Part shown: positions 45,504 through 56,227 of the stretch, one piece after another | How positions within the stretch are numbered: the stretch's first letter is position 1 | How the letters are laid out: every line of letters starts with the position of its first letter | From: Heloderma charlesbogerti | Lineage: Eukaryota; Chordata; Lepidosauria; Squamata; Helodermatidae | Reading direction: 5' to 3' | Length of the DNA: 64,000 nt | NCBI GenBank assembly: GCA_026122225.1 | Contig: JANEZZ010000400.1 | Coordinates: forward strand, 62,001-126,000 | Notes under the pieces: model-generated | Seen by the model: the letters and a program-made list of their open reading frames with translations, nothing else | Databases searched by the model: none | What the model was told of the DNA's origin: nothing | Position numbers and translations under genes: made by a program

Positions 45504-46058
45504 ATTCAATGATCCAAAAACCTGCCATTTGAAGACCAGAGTTAAAGCTATCTCTTGTTGGCTCAAGCTCCACAAAGCCAGGAAATTAGAAGCTTAGGCT
45601 GATGCCTTAACAGATGTGCCCCATGATCAGTTATGATGTTGTCCAATGTCCCGAATTGTGCTTGCTTACAACTTACCCTCCATGCACCCAAACTTTGCCT
45701 TGGTCTTTCAGGCCCAAATCCAGATGGGGAGGATGGAGTGCCTGGGGCCAGCAAAGCTTTCTCCTGGACCTGTATTGTTTTATGAATCAGCTGAACCTTA
45801 CTGTATTGCTAGACAAATCCTTTATGAAGCAGCTGAACCTTACTGTACTGCTAGATAAATAAATGAGTTGGCCCATGCTTGTTTGTTGCTTGTAAGCAAG
45901 TACAATTCGTGACACTACACACCATCATTACTGATCACGGGGCACATCTGTTAAGGCATCAGCCTAAGCTTCCAGTTTCCTGGCTTTGTGGAGCTTGAGC
46001 CAAAATGAGATAGCTTTAACTCTGGTCTTAAATTGGCAAGGTTTTTTAATCATTGAAT
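45504..46058. mobile_element. DNA element with about 150-bp terminal inverted repeats
   Basis: Arms at about 45504-45672 and 45889-46058 are reverse complements at high identity: GACCAGAGTTAAAGCTATCT, GCTCAAGCTCCACAAAGCCA, TGATGCCTTAACAGATGTGC and CAATTGTGCTTGCTTAC-like blocks. The 215-bp middle has a direct duplication of GCTGAACCTTACTGTA and TGCTAGA. No transposase. It is a non-autonomous element, and no target duplication is clear. Confidence 0.85.
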
Positions 46059-47017
46059 TTCCCTGGTTTTTAAAAAGGAAATATATCATTATAGTGTTTT
46101 GAAGAAAACAAAAACACAAACTAAAAGACAAACAAAACACAAACAAGTCATTACCTGAGTAGATGTGTACAAATAAATAGAGTTGTCCCTGTATGTTCAG
46201 AATACCTTACTTCTCAGTAGGCCTGCACAGGATACCAGGATTCTTCCCTCTCTTTATCAGTTATCTGTCAATCAATTATTATCTCAGCCTTTAAAATTAC
46301 TCTTATCTTAGTTGACAGTTCCCTGCTACTTCTGCCCCACTGTCAGAATGCTGACAGGAACAATGGAATTCAAAACACTGGAGTACTGGCAGCATTCAAG
46401 CTTCAGAGTGAAACTGAACATGCCCAACATAACTTTGCCAGAAATTCCTGCCATAGGCTTTCATGGGGTAGAAAAACCTTGATAACTTTTAAACCACTGC
46501 TCAGAATTTCAACCAGCCAATGAAAGGCACACCTCCTCAACAAGCTTGAATAAAGTACATTAGTTTCCTCCAGAATGTCAAAGAAATATATGATATGGCA
46601 AGCTGCAGCTTAAGTAAAAATTTAAAATGTGTCAGTTTTCTGCACTTTTTAACTTGCTGTAACTGTGCAACTCTGTACTGGATCACTTTGAAATTTTGTA
46701 TGATTGTAAACCATCAAGTAGATCACAGATGCCAAGTTTCAAGTTATTAGCTCTAGGTGTAATTTTTATAAGCAGTAGAATGTTGAGGCTTATAATGGCA
46801 GAAGCTGTATTTTTATTTTTATTTTTTGGAGACTCCCATGCCCCTTTAACAGTATCCTCCAAATGTAATTATTAGAAGAACCCCACACTGTGTATGGCCA
46901 TGGGAGAGTGACTTAGATGAGTCTTTGAAGAAAAAGATTAAAGGTGCATCTCAACCTCTTTTGCATCTTTAGCAATCAACACTAATATAAAAGAAGCACA
47001 ATACGAAGTTAGCAATA
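46059..47017. other. Unassigned stretch
   Basis: No repeat ends or exons recognised. Confidence 0.3.
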
Positions 47018-47025
47018 CTGGTACA

Positions 47026-48071
47026 TAGGGATGTTGGTGTCAAGATTCCCCTTTTGCCTACTGAATACTCCAATAGTCAAACCAACACTCAGACAAAAGG
47101 GCTGCTTTCCAAGGCTTTAATTCCATTTACCCTAATGAGGCATACAGATGCTAATTGCTAGAGACTCAGAGAACTACAAAGGAACAGCCATCTGGGGTTC
47201 AAAGGGAAACTACGTCAGTTGATCTCTGTTTCAGAAAAGGGTGGCAATTATCTGAACTTAAGGGGTGGGAGGGGAAGATCTCCCCCTCTCCCGTGATGCT
47301 TCTGGGCACAGCTGTTGACGTCGAGCCAATCAGGCTGAGCACTGAAGCTCAGCCCCTGCGATCTCTCGCTGGTGCCTGCGCCTCACGTCTCAAAGTTCAG
47401 GTTGTCCTTCCCTTTCCACGCCTTGTTCGCTGTCCCTCCCAGGGATGTGAGAGGGGGGGCTCCCCCTCCAGGTGCGCCTCTGAAGTCTAGGAAAGTTCCT
47501 CCCCCAATGAGTTGCCTCTCTTCCTCAGAATCAGAGCTGCTTTGGGACTCTATGGGCTCAGATACAACCCTGACAGTTGGAGAAATCAGCAATGGATTGA
47601 AAGAACATCATATTCCAAAGAATCTGACCTGTGGAATCCACACTGGACTGGCTTTCCCTGCTGGTCTTGGCACCAACAGAGAGAGAAGGGAGGGTTGTAC
47701 ACAGCTTGCAGATTTCAGCTTTATTTTTTTTTCTCTTAAAATGGCAACATATGCAAATTGTGGCCACAATGTGTGTATCTTGTGCAATTTAAGGCTGTAC
47801 TTAGTGTAATTTGTGCAAATTGCAGCTGTAAAGTACTTAGTTATATGTAAATTGCAGCCGCAATATACGCATAACTAAGCACTTTACGGCCAAAATTTGT
47901 GCAAATTATGCTAATTTTGGCTGTAGTTTGTGCCGTATGCCCAAATTTTCCCGTAGATGGGGAAAAAAGCCCAAATCCACAAGCTGAGCCAGGGGCTCTG
48001 GGGAAATCCATCAAGCTCCAAGAAGGTCGGATATCCCTCAGACCGCATATAGGCAGATTTGTACATCCCTA
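47026..48071. mobile_element. hAT-like element with nested solo LTR
   Basis: Starts TAGGGATGTTGG and ends TGTACATCCCTA, the same terminal motif as the palindromic family, with flanking TGGTACAT and AGGTACAT (7 of 8, if the duplication is placed one base inward). Without the LTR it is about 500 bp. The interior differs from the GC-rich family: AT-rich inverted modules such as TGCAAATTGTGGCCACAAT, and GCTGTAAAGTACTTAGTTAT with ATAACTAAGCACTTTACGGC. It is probably a related but distinct non-autonomous hAT. Confidence 0.65.
47038..47575 (-). mobile_element. Solo LTR, 538 bp, with 5-bp target duplication
   Basis: Begins TGTCAAGATTCC and ends AACCCTGACA, so TG...CA borders with TGTCA/TGACA inverted ends. 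Flanked by GTTGG at 47033-47037 and 47576-47580. No second LTR or gag-pol is nearby, so it is the product of LTR-LTR recombination. A likely minus-strand orientation is suggested by ATTAAAGCC near the minus-strand 3' end. The 5-bp duplication fits Gypsy-type or some retroviral LTRs; the family is not recognised. It lies inside the hAT-like element. Confidence 0.82.
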
Positions 48072-48330
48072 GGTACATGAACCCTGCAAGTCTTCACCTA
48101 ATGCAATCAAACTATAGTCAGTATTTTTAGAAGGGGTGTGGTCAGACTGGTTCATCCTTTCACCTTTGGTAGGAATGTTCAACATTGCAGGAGATTTGGA
48201 ACATGGTTGCTGATTACAGGAATTTGTCCACATTAGCCCACTGATAGCTCCTGAAGCTATGCTTCTTCATCAACATTTTGAACTTAATGACCCTGGATTC
48301 CGACATAAAGACCTTTTAAGCAACTGTATA
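48072..48330. other. Spacer left of BovB copy C
   Basis: No element recognised. It contains the left 13-bp BovB target duplication at 48318-48330. Confidence 0.4.
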
Positions 48331-48344
48331 TGTTGTTGTTCAGT

Positions 48345-50548
48345 CGTTCAGTCGTGTCTGACTCTTCGTGACCCCATGGACCATAGCACGCCAGGCCTTC
48401 CTGTCCTCCGCTCTCTCCCGGAGCGTGCTCAAGTCCATATTCATTGCATCAGTGATGCTATCTAGCCATCTCATCCTCTGCCGTCCCCTTCTCCTTTTGC
48501 CTTCAATCTTTCCCAGCATCAGGGTCTTTTCCAGGGAGTTTTCTCTTCACATTAGTTGGCCAAAATATTTGAGCTTCAGCTTCAGTATCCGTCCTTCCAA
48601 TGAGCACTCAGGGTTGATTTCCTTTAGGATGACTGATTTGACCTCCTTGCAGTCCAGGGGACTCGTAAGACTCTTCTCCAGCACCACAGTTCGAAAGCAT
48701 CAATTCTTCGGCGCTCAGCCTTCTTTATATTCCAGCTCTCACAGCCATACGTTACTACTGGGAAAACCATAGCTTTGATTAGACAGACTTTTGTCGGCAA
48801 GGTGATGTCTCTGCTTCTTACTATGCTGTCTAGGTTTGCCATAGCTTTCCTCCCAAGGAGCAAGCGTCTTTTAATTTCATGGCTACAGTCACCATCTGCG
48901 GTGACCTTGGAGCCCAGGAAAATAACATCTGTCACTGCTTCCATTTCTTCCCTTTCTATATGCCAGGAAGTGATGGGGCCAGATGCCATGATCTTAGTTT
49001 TTTTAATGTTGAGTTTCAAACCAGCTTCTGCACTCTCCACTTTCACTCTCAACAAGAGGCTCTTGAGATCCTCTTCGCTTTCTGCCATTAGGGTGGTATA
49101 GTCTGCGTATCTGAGGCTGTTGATACTTCTCCTGGCAATCTTAATTCCAACCTGTGATTCATCCAACCCAGCGTTTCTCATGATGTACTCTGCATATAAG
49201 TTAAATAAGCAGGGTGACAATATGCAGCCCTGTCATACTCCTTTCCCAATTTTGAACCAATCGGTTGTTCCATGTCTGGTTCTTCCTGTTGCTTCTTGTA
49301 CAGGTTTCTCAGGAGACAGGTAAGGTGGTCTGGTACTCCCATCTCTTTAGGAATTTGCCACAGTTTGTTGTGATCCACACAATCAAAGGCTTTAGCGTAG
49401 TCAATGAAGCAGAAATAGACGTTTTTCTGGAATTCTCTTGCTTTCTCCATGATCCAGCGAAAGTTGGCGATTTGATCTCTAGTTCCTCTGCCTCTTTGAA
49501 ACCCAGCTTGTACTTCTGGTAGTTCTCGGTTCGCATACTGCTGAAGCCTAGCTTGTAGGATTTTGAGCATCACCTTGCTGGCATGTGAAATGAGCGCAAT
49601 TGTACGGTAGTTTGAACACTCTTTGGCGTTGCCCTTCTTTGGAAATGGAATGTAAACTGACCTTTTCCAGTCTTGTGGCCACTGTTGAGTGTTCCAAATT
49701 TGTTGGCATATTGAGTGCGGCACTTTAATAGCATCATCTTTTAGGATTTTAAATAGCTCAGCTGGAAGACTGTCATCTCTGCTAGCTTTGTTGTTACTAA
49801 TGCTTCCTAAGGCCCACTTGACTTCACTCTCGAGGATGTCCAGCTCAAGTTCAGTGACTGCACTATCATGGCTATCAGGGACATTCAGATCTTTCCTGTA
49901 TAGTTCTTCTGTGTATTCTTGCCACCTCTTCTTAATCTCATCTGCTTCTGTTAGGTCCCTGCCTTCTTTGTCCTTTATCATGCCCGTCTTTGCACAAAAC
50001 GTTCCCTTGAGATCTCCAATTTTCTTGAAGACATCTCTAGTCTTTCCCATTCTGTTGTCTTCCTTGATTTCTTTGCATTGTCCATTTAAGAAGGCCTTCT
50101 TGTCTCTCCTTGCTATTCTCTGGAAATCTGCATTCAGTTGGATATATCTTCCCCTTTCTCCCTTGCTTTTCGTTTCCCTTCTTTCCTCAGCTACTTGTAA
50201 AGCCTCACCAGACAGCCACTTTGCTTTCTTGCATTTCTTTTTCTTTGGGATGGATTTCGTTGCTGCCTCCTGAACAATGTGACGGACCTCCATCCACAGT
50301 TCCTCAGGCACTCTGTCTATCAGGTCTAATCCCTGAAATCTATTCCTCACCTCCACTGTATATTCATAAGGGATATGATTTAGGTCATACCTGAATGGTT
50401 TAGTGGTTTTCCCTACGTTCTTCAATTTAAGCTGAAATTTTGCAAGAAGCAGCTCATGATCTGAGCCACAGTCAGCTCCAGGTCTTGTTTTTACTGACTG
50501 TATAGAGCTTCTCCATCTTTGGCTGCAAAGGACATAATCAATCTGATT
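48345..50548 (-). pseudogene. BovB reverse transcriptase region, copy C
   Basis: The frame after the endonuclease TGA is open to 49178 (named block 50425-49178, 415 residues). It keeps EELYRKDLNVPDSHDS and ANFRWIMEKAREF where copies A and B have stops. A 7-bp deletion relative to A and B near 49300 then shifts the frame. The next block, 49220-48624, contains SQVGIKIARRSINSLRYADY: the catalytic box is YADY (bases 49098-49109). A one-base deletion near 48630 shifts the C-terminal block. Inactive, but only recently so. Confidence 0.93.
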
Positions 50549-51475
50549 TCAATATTGACCATCTGGTGATGTCCATGTGTAGAGTCGCCCCATGTGCTGT
50601 TGGAAAAGAGTGTTTGCTATGATCAGCATGTTCTCTTGGCAAAACTCTATTAGCCTTTGTCCTGCTTCATTTTGTACACCAAGGCCATGCTTGCCTGTTA
50701 TCCTGGTGATTTCTTGAGTTCCTACTTTAGCATTCCAATCCCCCATGATGAAGAGGACATCTTTTTTTGGTGTTAGTTCTAGAAGGTGTTGTAGGTCTTC
50801 ATAGAACTGATCAACCTCCGCTTCTTCGGCATCAGTGGTTGGGGCATAGACTTGAATTACTGTGATGTTGAATGGTTTGCCTTGGATTCGTACTGAGATC
50901 ATTCTATCATTTTTGAGATTGTATCCCAGTACTGCTTTTCTCACCCTTTTGTTGACTATGAGTGCTACTCCATTTCTTCTAAGGGATTCTTGCTCACAGT
51001 AGTAGATATGATGGTCACCTGAATTAAATTCGCCCATGCTTGTCCATTTTACTCCACTGATTCCCAAGATGTCATTGTTCAATCTTGCCACCTCATGCTT
51101 GACCACCTCCAGCTTACCTTGATTCATTGATCTGACATTCCAGGTTCCTAAACAATATTGTTCTTTACAGCATCGGATTTTCTTTTCACCACCAGACACA
51201 TCCACAGCTGACTGTCCTTTCGGCTTTGGCCCAGCCGCTTCACTCTTTCTGGCGCTACTTGGAAATTCCCTCTGCTCTTCCCCAGTAGTATATTGGACAC
51301 CTTCCGACCTGAGGGGCTCATCTTCCGGCGTTATCTCTTTTAGCCTTGTGATACGTCCCATGGGGTTTTCTTGGCAAGAATACTGGAGTGGGTTGCCATT
51401 TCCTTCTCCAGTGGACCACATTTTGTCAGAACTCTCTGCCATGACCTGTCCATCTTGGGTGGCCCTGCACAGCAT
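50549..51475 (-). pseudogene. BovB endonuclease domain, copy C
   Basis: 308 residues with LGTWNVRSMNQGK, RRNGVALIVNKRV, DVLFIMGDWNAKVG and YTWTSPDGQY. It stops at TGA 50549-50551, the same codon as in copy A. After the TGA the frame stays open through the SDH-containing end of the domain into the RT block. Confidence 0.93.
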
Positions 51476-51553
51476 AGTTTATGGCTTCACTGAGTTACGC
51501 AAGCCCCTTCACCACAACAAGGCATTGATCCATGAAGGGGAAGCAACTGTATA

Positions 51554-51734
51554 CCACTGCAAAAATGGGGAAGCAAATAGCGACCGCAGATGCGGCCACC
51601 ATTCGCAAAGTAGGACAAACGGCACCAGGTAAGGGCTCCGTTTCGCGTGCCTTTCGCGGTGTGGTGGGGTGATGGGGCTTCGTTCCGCCACGGATTTCAC
51701 TGAGATCAGTGGAGGAATCCTCTGACATCCCTAA
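51554..51734. mobile_element. Fragment of a palindromic hAT-like element (copy 7)
   Basis: Ends CTCTGACATCCCTA at about 51734, and the preceding GCCACGGATTTCACTGAGAT matches the terminal region of the copy at 58063 in inverse orientation. CAGGTAAGG (51626-51634) stands at the donor position. GCAAATAGCGACCGC is a decayed palindrome module. The left part is absent and the DNA left of the BovB does not continue the element, so the loss happened before the BovB insertion or the element was already partial. Confidence 0.7.
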
Positions 51735-51835
51735 TTTTTTCAAAATAAAATTCCATGGAAAAATAATGGAGAGAGCTGTTGCTTTCATGCCTTAATAAAT
51801 AAGGCTTAAATTGTTGGCTTTCTTGAACCAGTTGA

Positions 51836-51915
51836 CTGGCCAGTGTTGGAAACAGGAACTAGACTAAATGGACCCCTCATCTGCTCCAGAAGGGATCATC
51901 TCATGTTCTTATTTG
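51836..51915 (+). mobile_element. CR1-like 3' tail fragment
   Basis: GGCCAGTGTTGGAAACAGGA, ACTAGACTAAATGGACCCC, CTCATCTGCTCCAGAAGGG and CTCATGTTCTTA match the CR1 3' end order (compare 33680-33735). Confidence 0.6.
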
Positions 51916-52537
51916 ACTAAGACCATGGTATAAACAGGGAATATCTGCTATCCAAAGTCCATACACTGGGTGGTAGTGGTGGGGAGATAGATCCCTTACT
52001 GTGTAATGTTTCCTGCCTTGGCACATAAGTGGGAATTTTGAGCTTCTTCCTCTCTAACTGTATTCTAGCCAGCACAGCTGAGGACTAAAGAAAGAGAATT
52101 AATGTGCATCACTTGGTAATGCTGACACATTCTTCCATCTCTTGTGAACAAGCTATTATTATATGGGGGATACACGGTTACAATTTGGATCTTGACTTAG
52201 GCTCAGTTGATGTGTTTCCTCTTCAAAACAGAGAGAATCCTGACCATTAAAATTACATCATCAACAGGTGCAATGTAGTCGTGGATCTTTTCAGCAAGCT
52301 GTATTTATTTTTTAAAGGCCACCCTTACTTTGTTAAGCACTCTGGGAATTGTAAAAGGCATTGATAAAATGCAAAAGACATGCAGACATGAGATATGAGC
52401 ATTGCCTTGCCTCCGCCCACCCCCCCTTGGCTAATATTTTGTCTGTTGTTTCATCTAGCTTTTAACATGACAATGCCTTCAGAGAGGCATTAAATAAACT
52501 TCCCTCCCATCCCACAAACCCAGATAAAAATTTAAAA
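51916..52537. other. Unassigned stretch
   Basis: No gene or repeat ends recognised. Confidence 0.3.
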
Positions 52538-52545
52538 CTCAGAAG

Positions 52546-52681
52546 CAGCCTTACCTAATGTGGTACCCTCCAGATGTTTTGGCCTAGAGTTTCTATCATC
52601 ATTGACAATTAGTCATGCTGGCTGGGGTTGATGGGAATGGTAGTCCAAAATATCTGGAGGGCACCACTTTGGGAAAGAGTG
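52546..52681. mobile_element. Small hAT MITE (CAGCCTTA variant), 136 bp
   Basis: CAGCCTTACC at the left. The interior pairs CCTCCAGATGTTTTGGCC with AGTCCAAAATATCTGGAGGG. Flanks CTCAGAAG (52538-52545) and CTCTAAAG (52682-52689) match 6 of 8. Same length as 36671 and 39985. Confidence 0.75.
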
Positions 52682-52689
52682 CTCTAAAG

Positions 52690-54232
52690 GAAAGAAAGAA
52701 ATGGGGAGGGGGGAAGACACTTTATTTTCCCCACTACCTTCCCCCTCTTTCTCTGTAGTATCAGTTGAAGCCTGCTTTCTAAAACAGAAGTTGAACAAAT
52801 GAATCCTTCTGTCCTCACTTTCAGTTGTCAGCAGTGCTTCAGTGTGAGATGAAATAAATTGCCAAGCACTTTCATCTCCTATAATCAGCTCTGCACAGCT
52901 GAGTACACCCACAACCCTGCGAGCTGTCTCTGCCAGCACTAATTCTATGTGGAATGGGAAGTCTTTGTTAGTGCCACATATCTAATGTTCTACACAGGAG
53001 TGGGTGTTTTTTTTCCCCCTTACTTGTTCCCCTTCACAGTTTTTTCTTTTCCTCTGATAAGCTATTGTGTACAATCCATTTTCCACAGGAGAGAAGCTTT
53101 TAGGTGGGACTATTATTTACGAGACACTCTTGAAGTTGGATGTTTTCTTTCTCAACATGCACACAACAATCATTGATGGTAGCGCTGGTTTAGGAACATA
53201 ATACTTTTAAATTGAAGTTGGTTCAGAGAAGTCATTGGACCACAGCAAGACACTTTTCCCATTTTAAAATAACCCTGAAAGCTACGAAAATCACAGCACT
53301 TGTAGCAAAACCAGAGATTTGCCACAATTGTTTTATCTTTCCAGTACACACTATGGTTTGGAAGAAGAAGAAAAAACTGAATTTCAAAATAATCTTAAGG
53401 TGTAGAAACAAAAACAAACAAAACAAACAAATCAAGAGCAGTATCTCTTACCAAATTTATCCTTTGGGAGATGACAAGCAGGCAGAAAAAGCTCTTGTTT
53501 GATCATCAGCTTTTTAATTGGCCACTATGATTGTTAATGGCACAACCCAGTGGGATGACATTCACCCCCTCAACTGGTATTTTTCTGGAAGCACAGACTG
53601 AACTTAACTGTGGCTATAAAACTTTCAATACATTTTGAGCTATACAAAAGTTCTTCATTGGATTAAAAAAACCCTGTAATGAAAATTCTGCTTTCCAGAA
53701 GAATGATGCTGGAATGTAACTGTATAGAATCCTGTTTTGGGCACAAAGCCCTTAAGCTCTTTATTTCTCCTTAGGTTCAGAACAAGAGTCATGGGGATTT
53801 CTAATTTCTATTGATATTCCTTCGTAAATATATATTATGTAAAAATCTATATATTGTGTAAAAAATAAATATGGCCTCAGTGTTTATGGATAGAGGACCA
53901 AACCATAAGTTCTTCCCTTCAATAGCAGCTTTTCCTCAGCTTTGCTCCTATACAGTTACATGTAACTGGCTTGACTCCAAAATGGTTGCTTGGCCTTCCC
54001 TGCCCACCATTGTTTTCAAACCTTGCCTTTTAAAACCTCCCCATCTACCCCAAGCTTGCTAGCATATTTATCCATGTAAATGCTTATTCAGCACCCCCCT
54101 TTTTAAAAAAAGAAAGAAAAGAAGGCCAACTGATTTCATTTTTCTTTTCTTTTTTTAAGATGGGAAGGAATGGGAGGCAGCCTCAGGCAGCTTATTTTGG
54201 GTCTCATGGAAGGGTAGAAAACTATGTTATTT
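52690..54232. other. Unassigned stretch
   Basis: AT-rich, no recognised gene or repeat ends. Short A-rich, AAAC and ATATAT runs occur. Confidence 0.3.
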
Positions 54233-54670
54233 AGGGCACAATCCTACACAGACAGGTGGCCACCTCCGAACTCAGAGGCGACTGCCTATCCAGTGCAGGG
54301 CAGGAGAAGCACAGAGGGGATCGTTCCCTCTGCGCTTTTCCTGCCCTGCATTTTCGGCTAGACAGCTGATTGTGGCTGTCTAGCTGTGGGAGAGCAGAGC
54401 AGGGGAGGAGGCTGCTGGATGACACATTGGATGTGTCGTACCGGCATTTCCGCCCTCCCTGCCCCAGAACGCCCTCTTGGCAGCTCCATGCTCCTCTTGT
54501 GAGTGTGGAGCATGGGGTTGTTCCGCGCTGCCTCCGAGGCAGCGCAGAAGTGAGGGAAGGTCAGTTCTCCAGGAATTGACCTCGGAGTGTAGGCTCCAAC
54601 ATCAGTTCCCAGAAAACTGGATATCCTATGGCCGTCTAGCTGCTGACTAGCAGCCATAGGATTGCGCCCT
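54233..54670. mobile_element. AATCCTATGG inverted-repeat element, 438 bp
   Basis: Starts AGGGCACAATCCTACAC and ends GCAGCCATAGGATTGCGCCCT, giving the AGGGCGCAATCCTA terminal motif. Interior: GCAGGGCAGGAGAAGCACAG with TGCGCTTTTCCTGCCCTGC, TAGACAGCTGATTGTGGCTGT and GTTCCGCGCTGCCT. Collinear with 36881 and 42234. It is the best copy for defining the termini. Confidence 0.75.
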
Positions 54671-56193
54671 CCATGTATTATTGTTGAATTTTTTACTACC
54701 AAAGGGGAGGAGAGGTGCTTGTGAGATTTTCTACCTCAGGTGGCAAAATGACTAGATTGCCCTGGAGTACTATGCACCTTGTGCAATGTCTTCTCAGGGT
54801 GAGGGAGATCATTTGTTGCTCTGCCTCAGAAAGCAAAATGTCCTGTGCTGGCAAGCCCCGATTCTGGGCTTGACTTCTACATTTTTGAAGTCTGTACATC
54901 TGTTCTAACCTGGGTGACTGTGGATTCACAGCAGGCTCACCCATCAAGATATAGGCTGCAGCCCATAGTTATACATACTTGGCCATCAATGTTTTCTGTA
55001 CATTTGTATGCATGTGTATGTTTGCACTGTATGCCAAGGTGAGCACAGTTTGCTGCAACTTACTGCCAAGTTGGCAGTGTGTGTATTTACATTATATTAA
55101 CCTTGCCACAGTGAAGCATTTTGAACTTACTGAACTTTAGCTTTATGATTTCATGACAGATATTGAGTTTTGGCAACATGTATTTAGAATGGGAGACAGG
55201 TACAATACTTGATATCAGACATATTCCCATATCAAAGTTTGCTTATTTTAAATGGGAAAGGATTTGCCAAGAGAGCTTGCAAGGCACAATGTTCTTAACA
55301 GGAACACCATCATTCCAAGATTTTATGGCAGTATTTTCTCTGTGCAAATATAATTACCAATATGGGCTTCTTTATTTTACTCTCTGGGTAAAATGAAAAA
55401 CAGATACATGGGGCACTCCAGATGAAGATCTCCTAGTGCTGCTGATCAAAATGCATTGTGCACCTATTCCACCTTTTCCTCAGCAGAGTTTTTTTTTCTG
55501 TTAAGAAAAAAGACAGAAGAAGCAGTGGGAAAGCATGGGAGGATTACAAATTGAAGACAAAATCTGTCTCAAGCCCTGTAAAATTCTGTGAATGAGGCCA
55601 GCTGATTGCACAATAAAAGCCTCATCTAGAAACACCCGTGGTCTTCAATTAAAACCAACAGTGCATATTCCCAGGAAAGTTCAGCTGTTGTCAGTGGAAT
55701 TTGCCACTTTACTGAGCTTTCCGGAAAATGTTAACTTATTTTCTTTCCTTGCCCAGGCCCCAGCTCTGAGTGACAGGTACAGTGATTTGTGAGCACAGGG
55801 CTAATGCTTGAGCTTCAAGTCCCTTAATAGCAAAAATAAAAGTTTTCCCCCAAGTAAAAATAAAATAAAAAGCACACTGTGAAAACAAATTCCCCAGAAG
55901 AACTGTCTCTTGAAAGCCAGCAAGTTCCAACAACTGTTAATTTTGTCTCACTTCTTGGTGCAGTGTTTATATTACAAACATGTTATGAGTTATTCTATAA
56001 TCCATCTTTAAAAAAAGAAGAAAAAAGAAATATGGCATACTATCAGCACTCAAACAGTTGTGGCCAATTTGTGTGGAGAGGAGAGTGAGTGAGGGGGAGG
56101 ATAACACTGTTGAGGCCTCCTGTCAGAAAAGAAAGAACTTATGTCTTCTTTAGTTCAAAGAATCCTGACTTACTTAGGTTGGTGGGATTTTAT

Positions 56194-56227
<34 letters not shown>

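Larger units (their letters stand above)
48331..51540 (-). mobile_element. RTE-BovB LINE, full length (copy C)
   Basis: 3210 bp on the minus strand, exactly the length of copy A. Target duplication AAGCAACTGTATA lies at 48318-48330 and 51541-51553. It carries endonuclease and RT with the fewest lesions of the three long copies: one TGA, a 7-bp deletion, a one-base deletion and a catalytic-site substitution. Confidence 0.97.
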
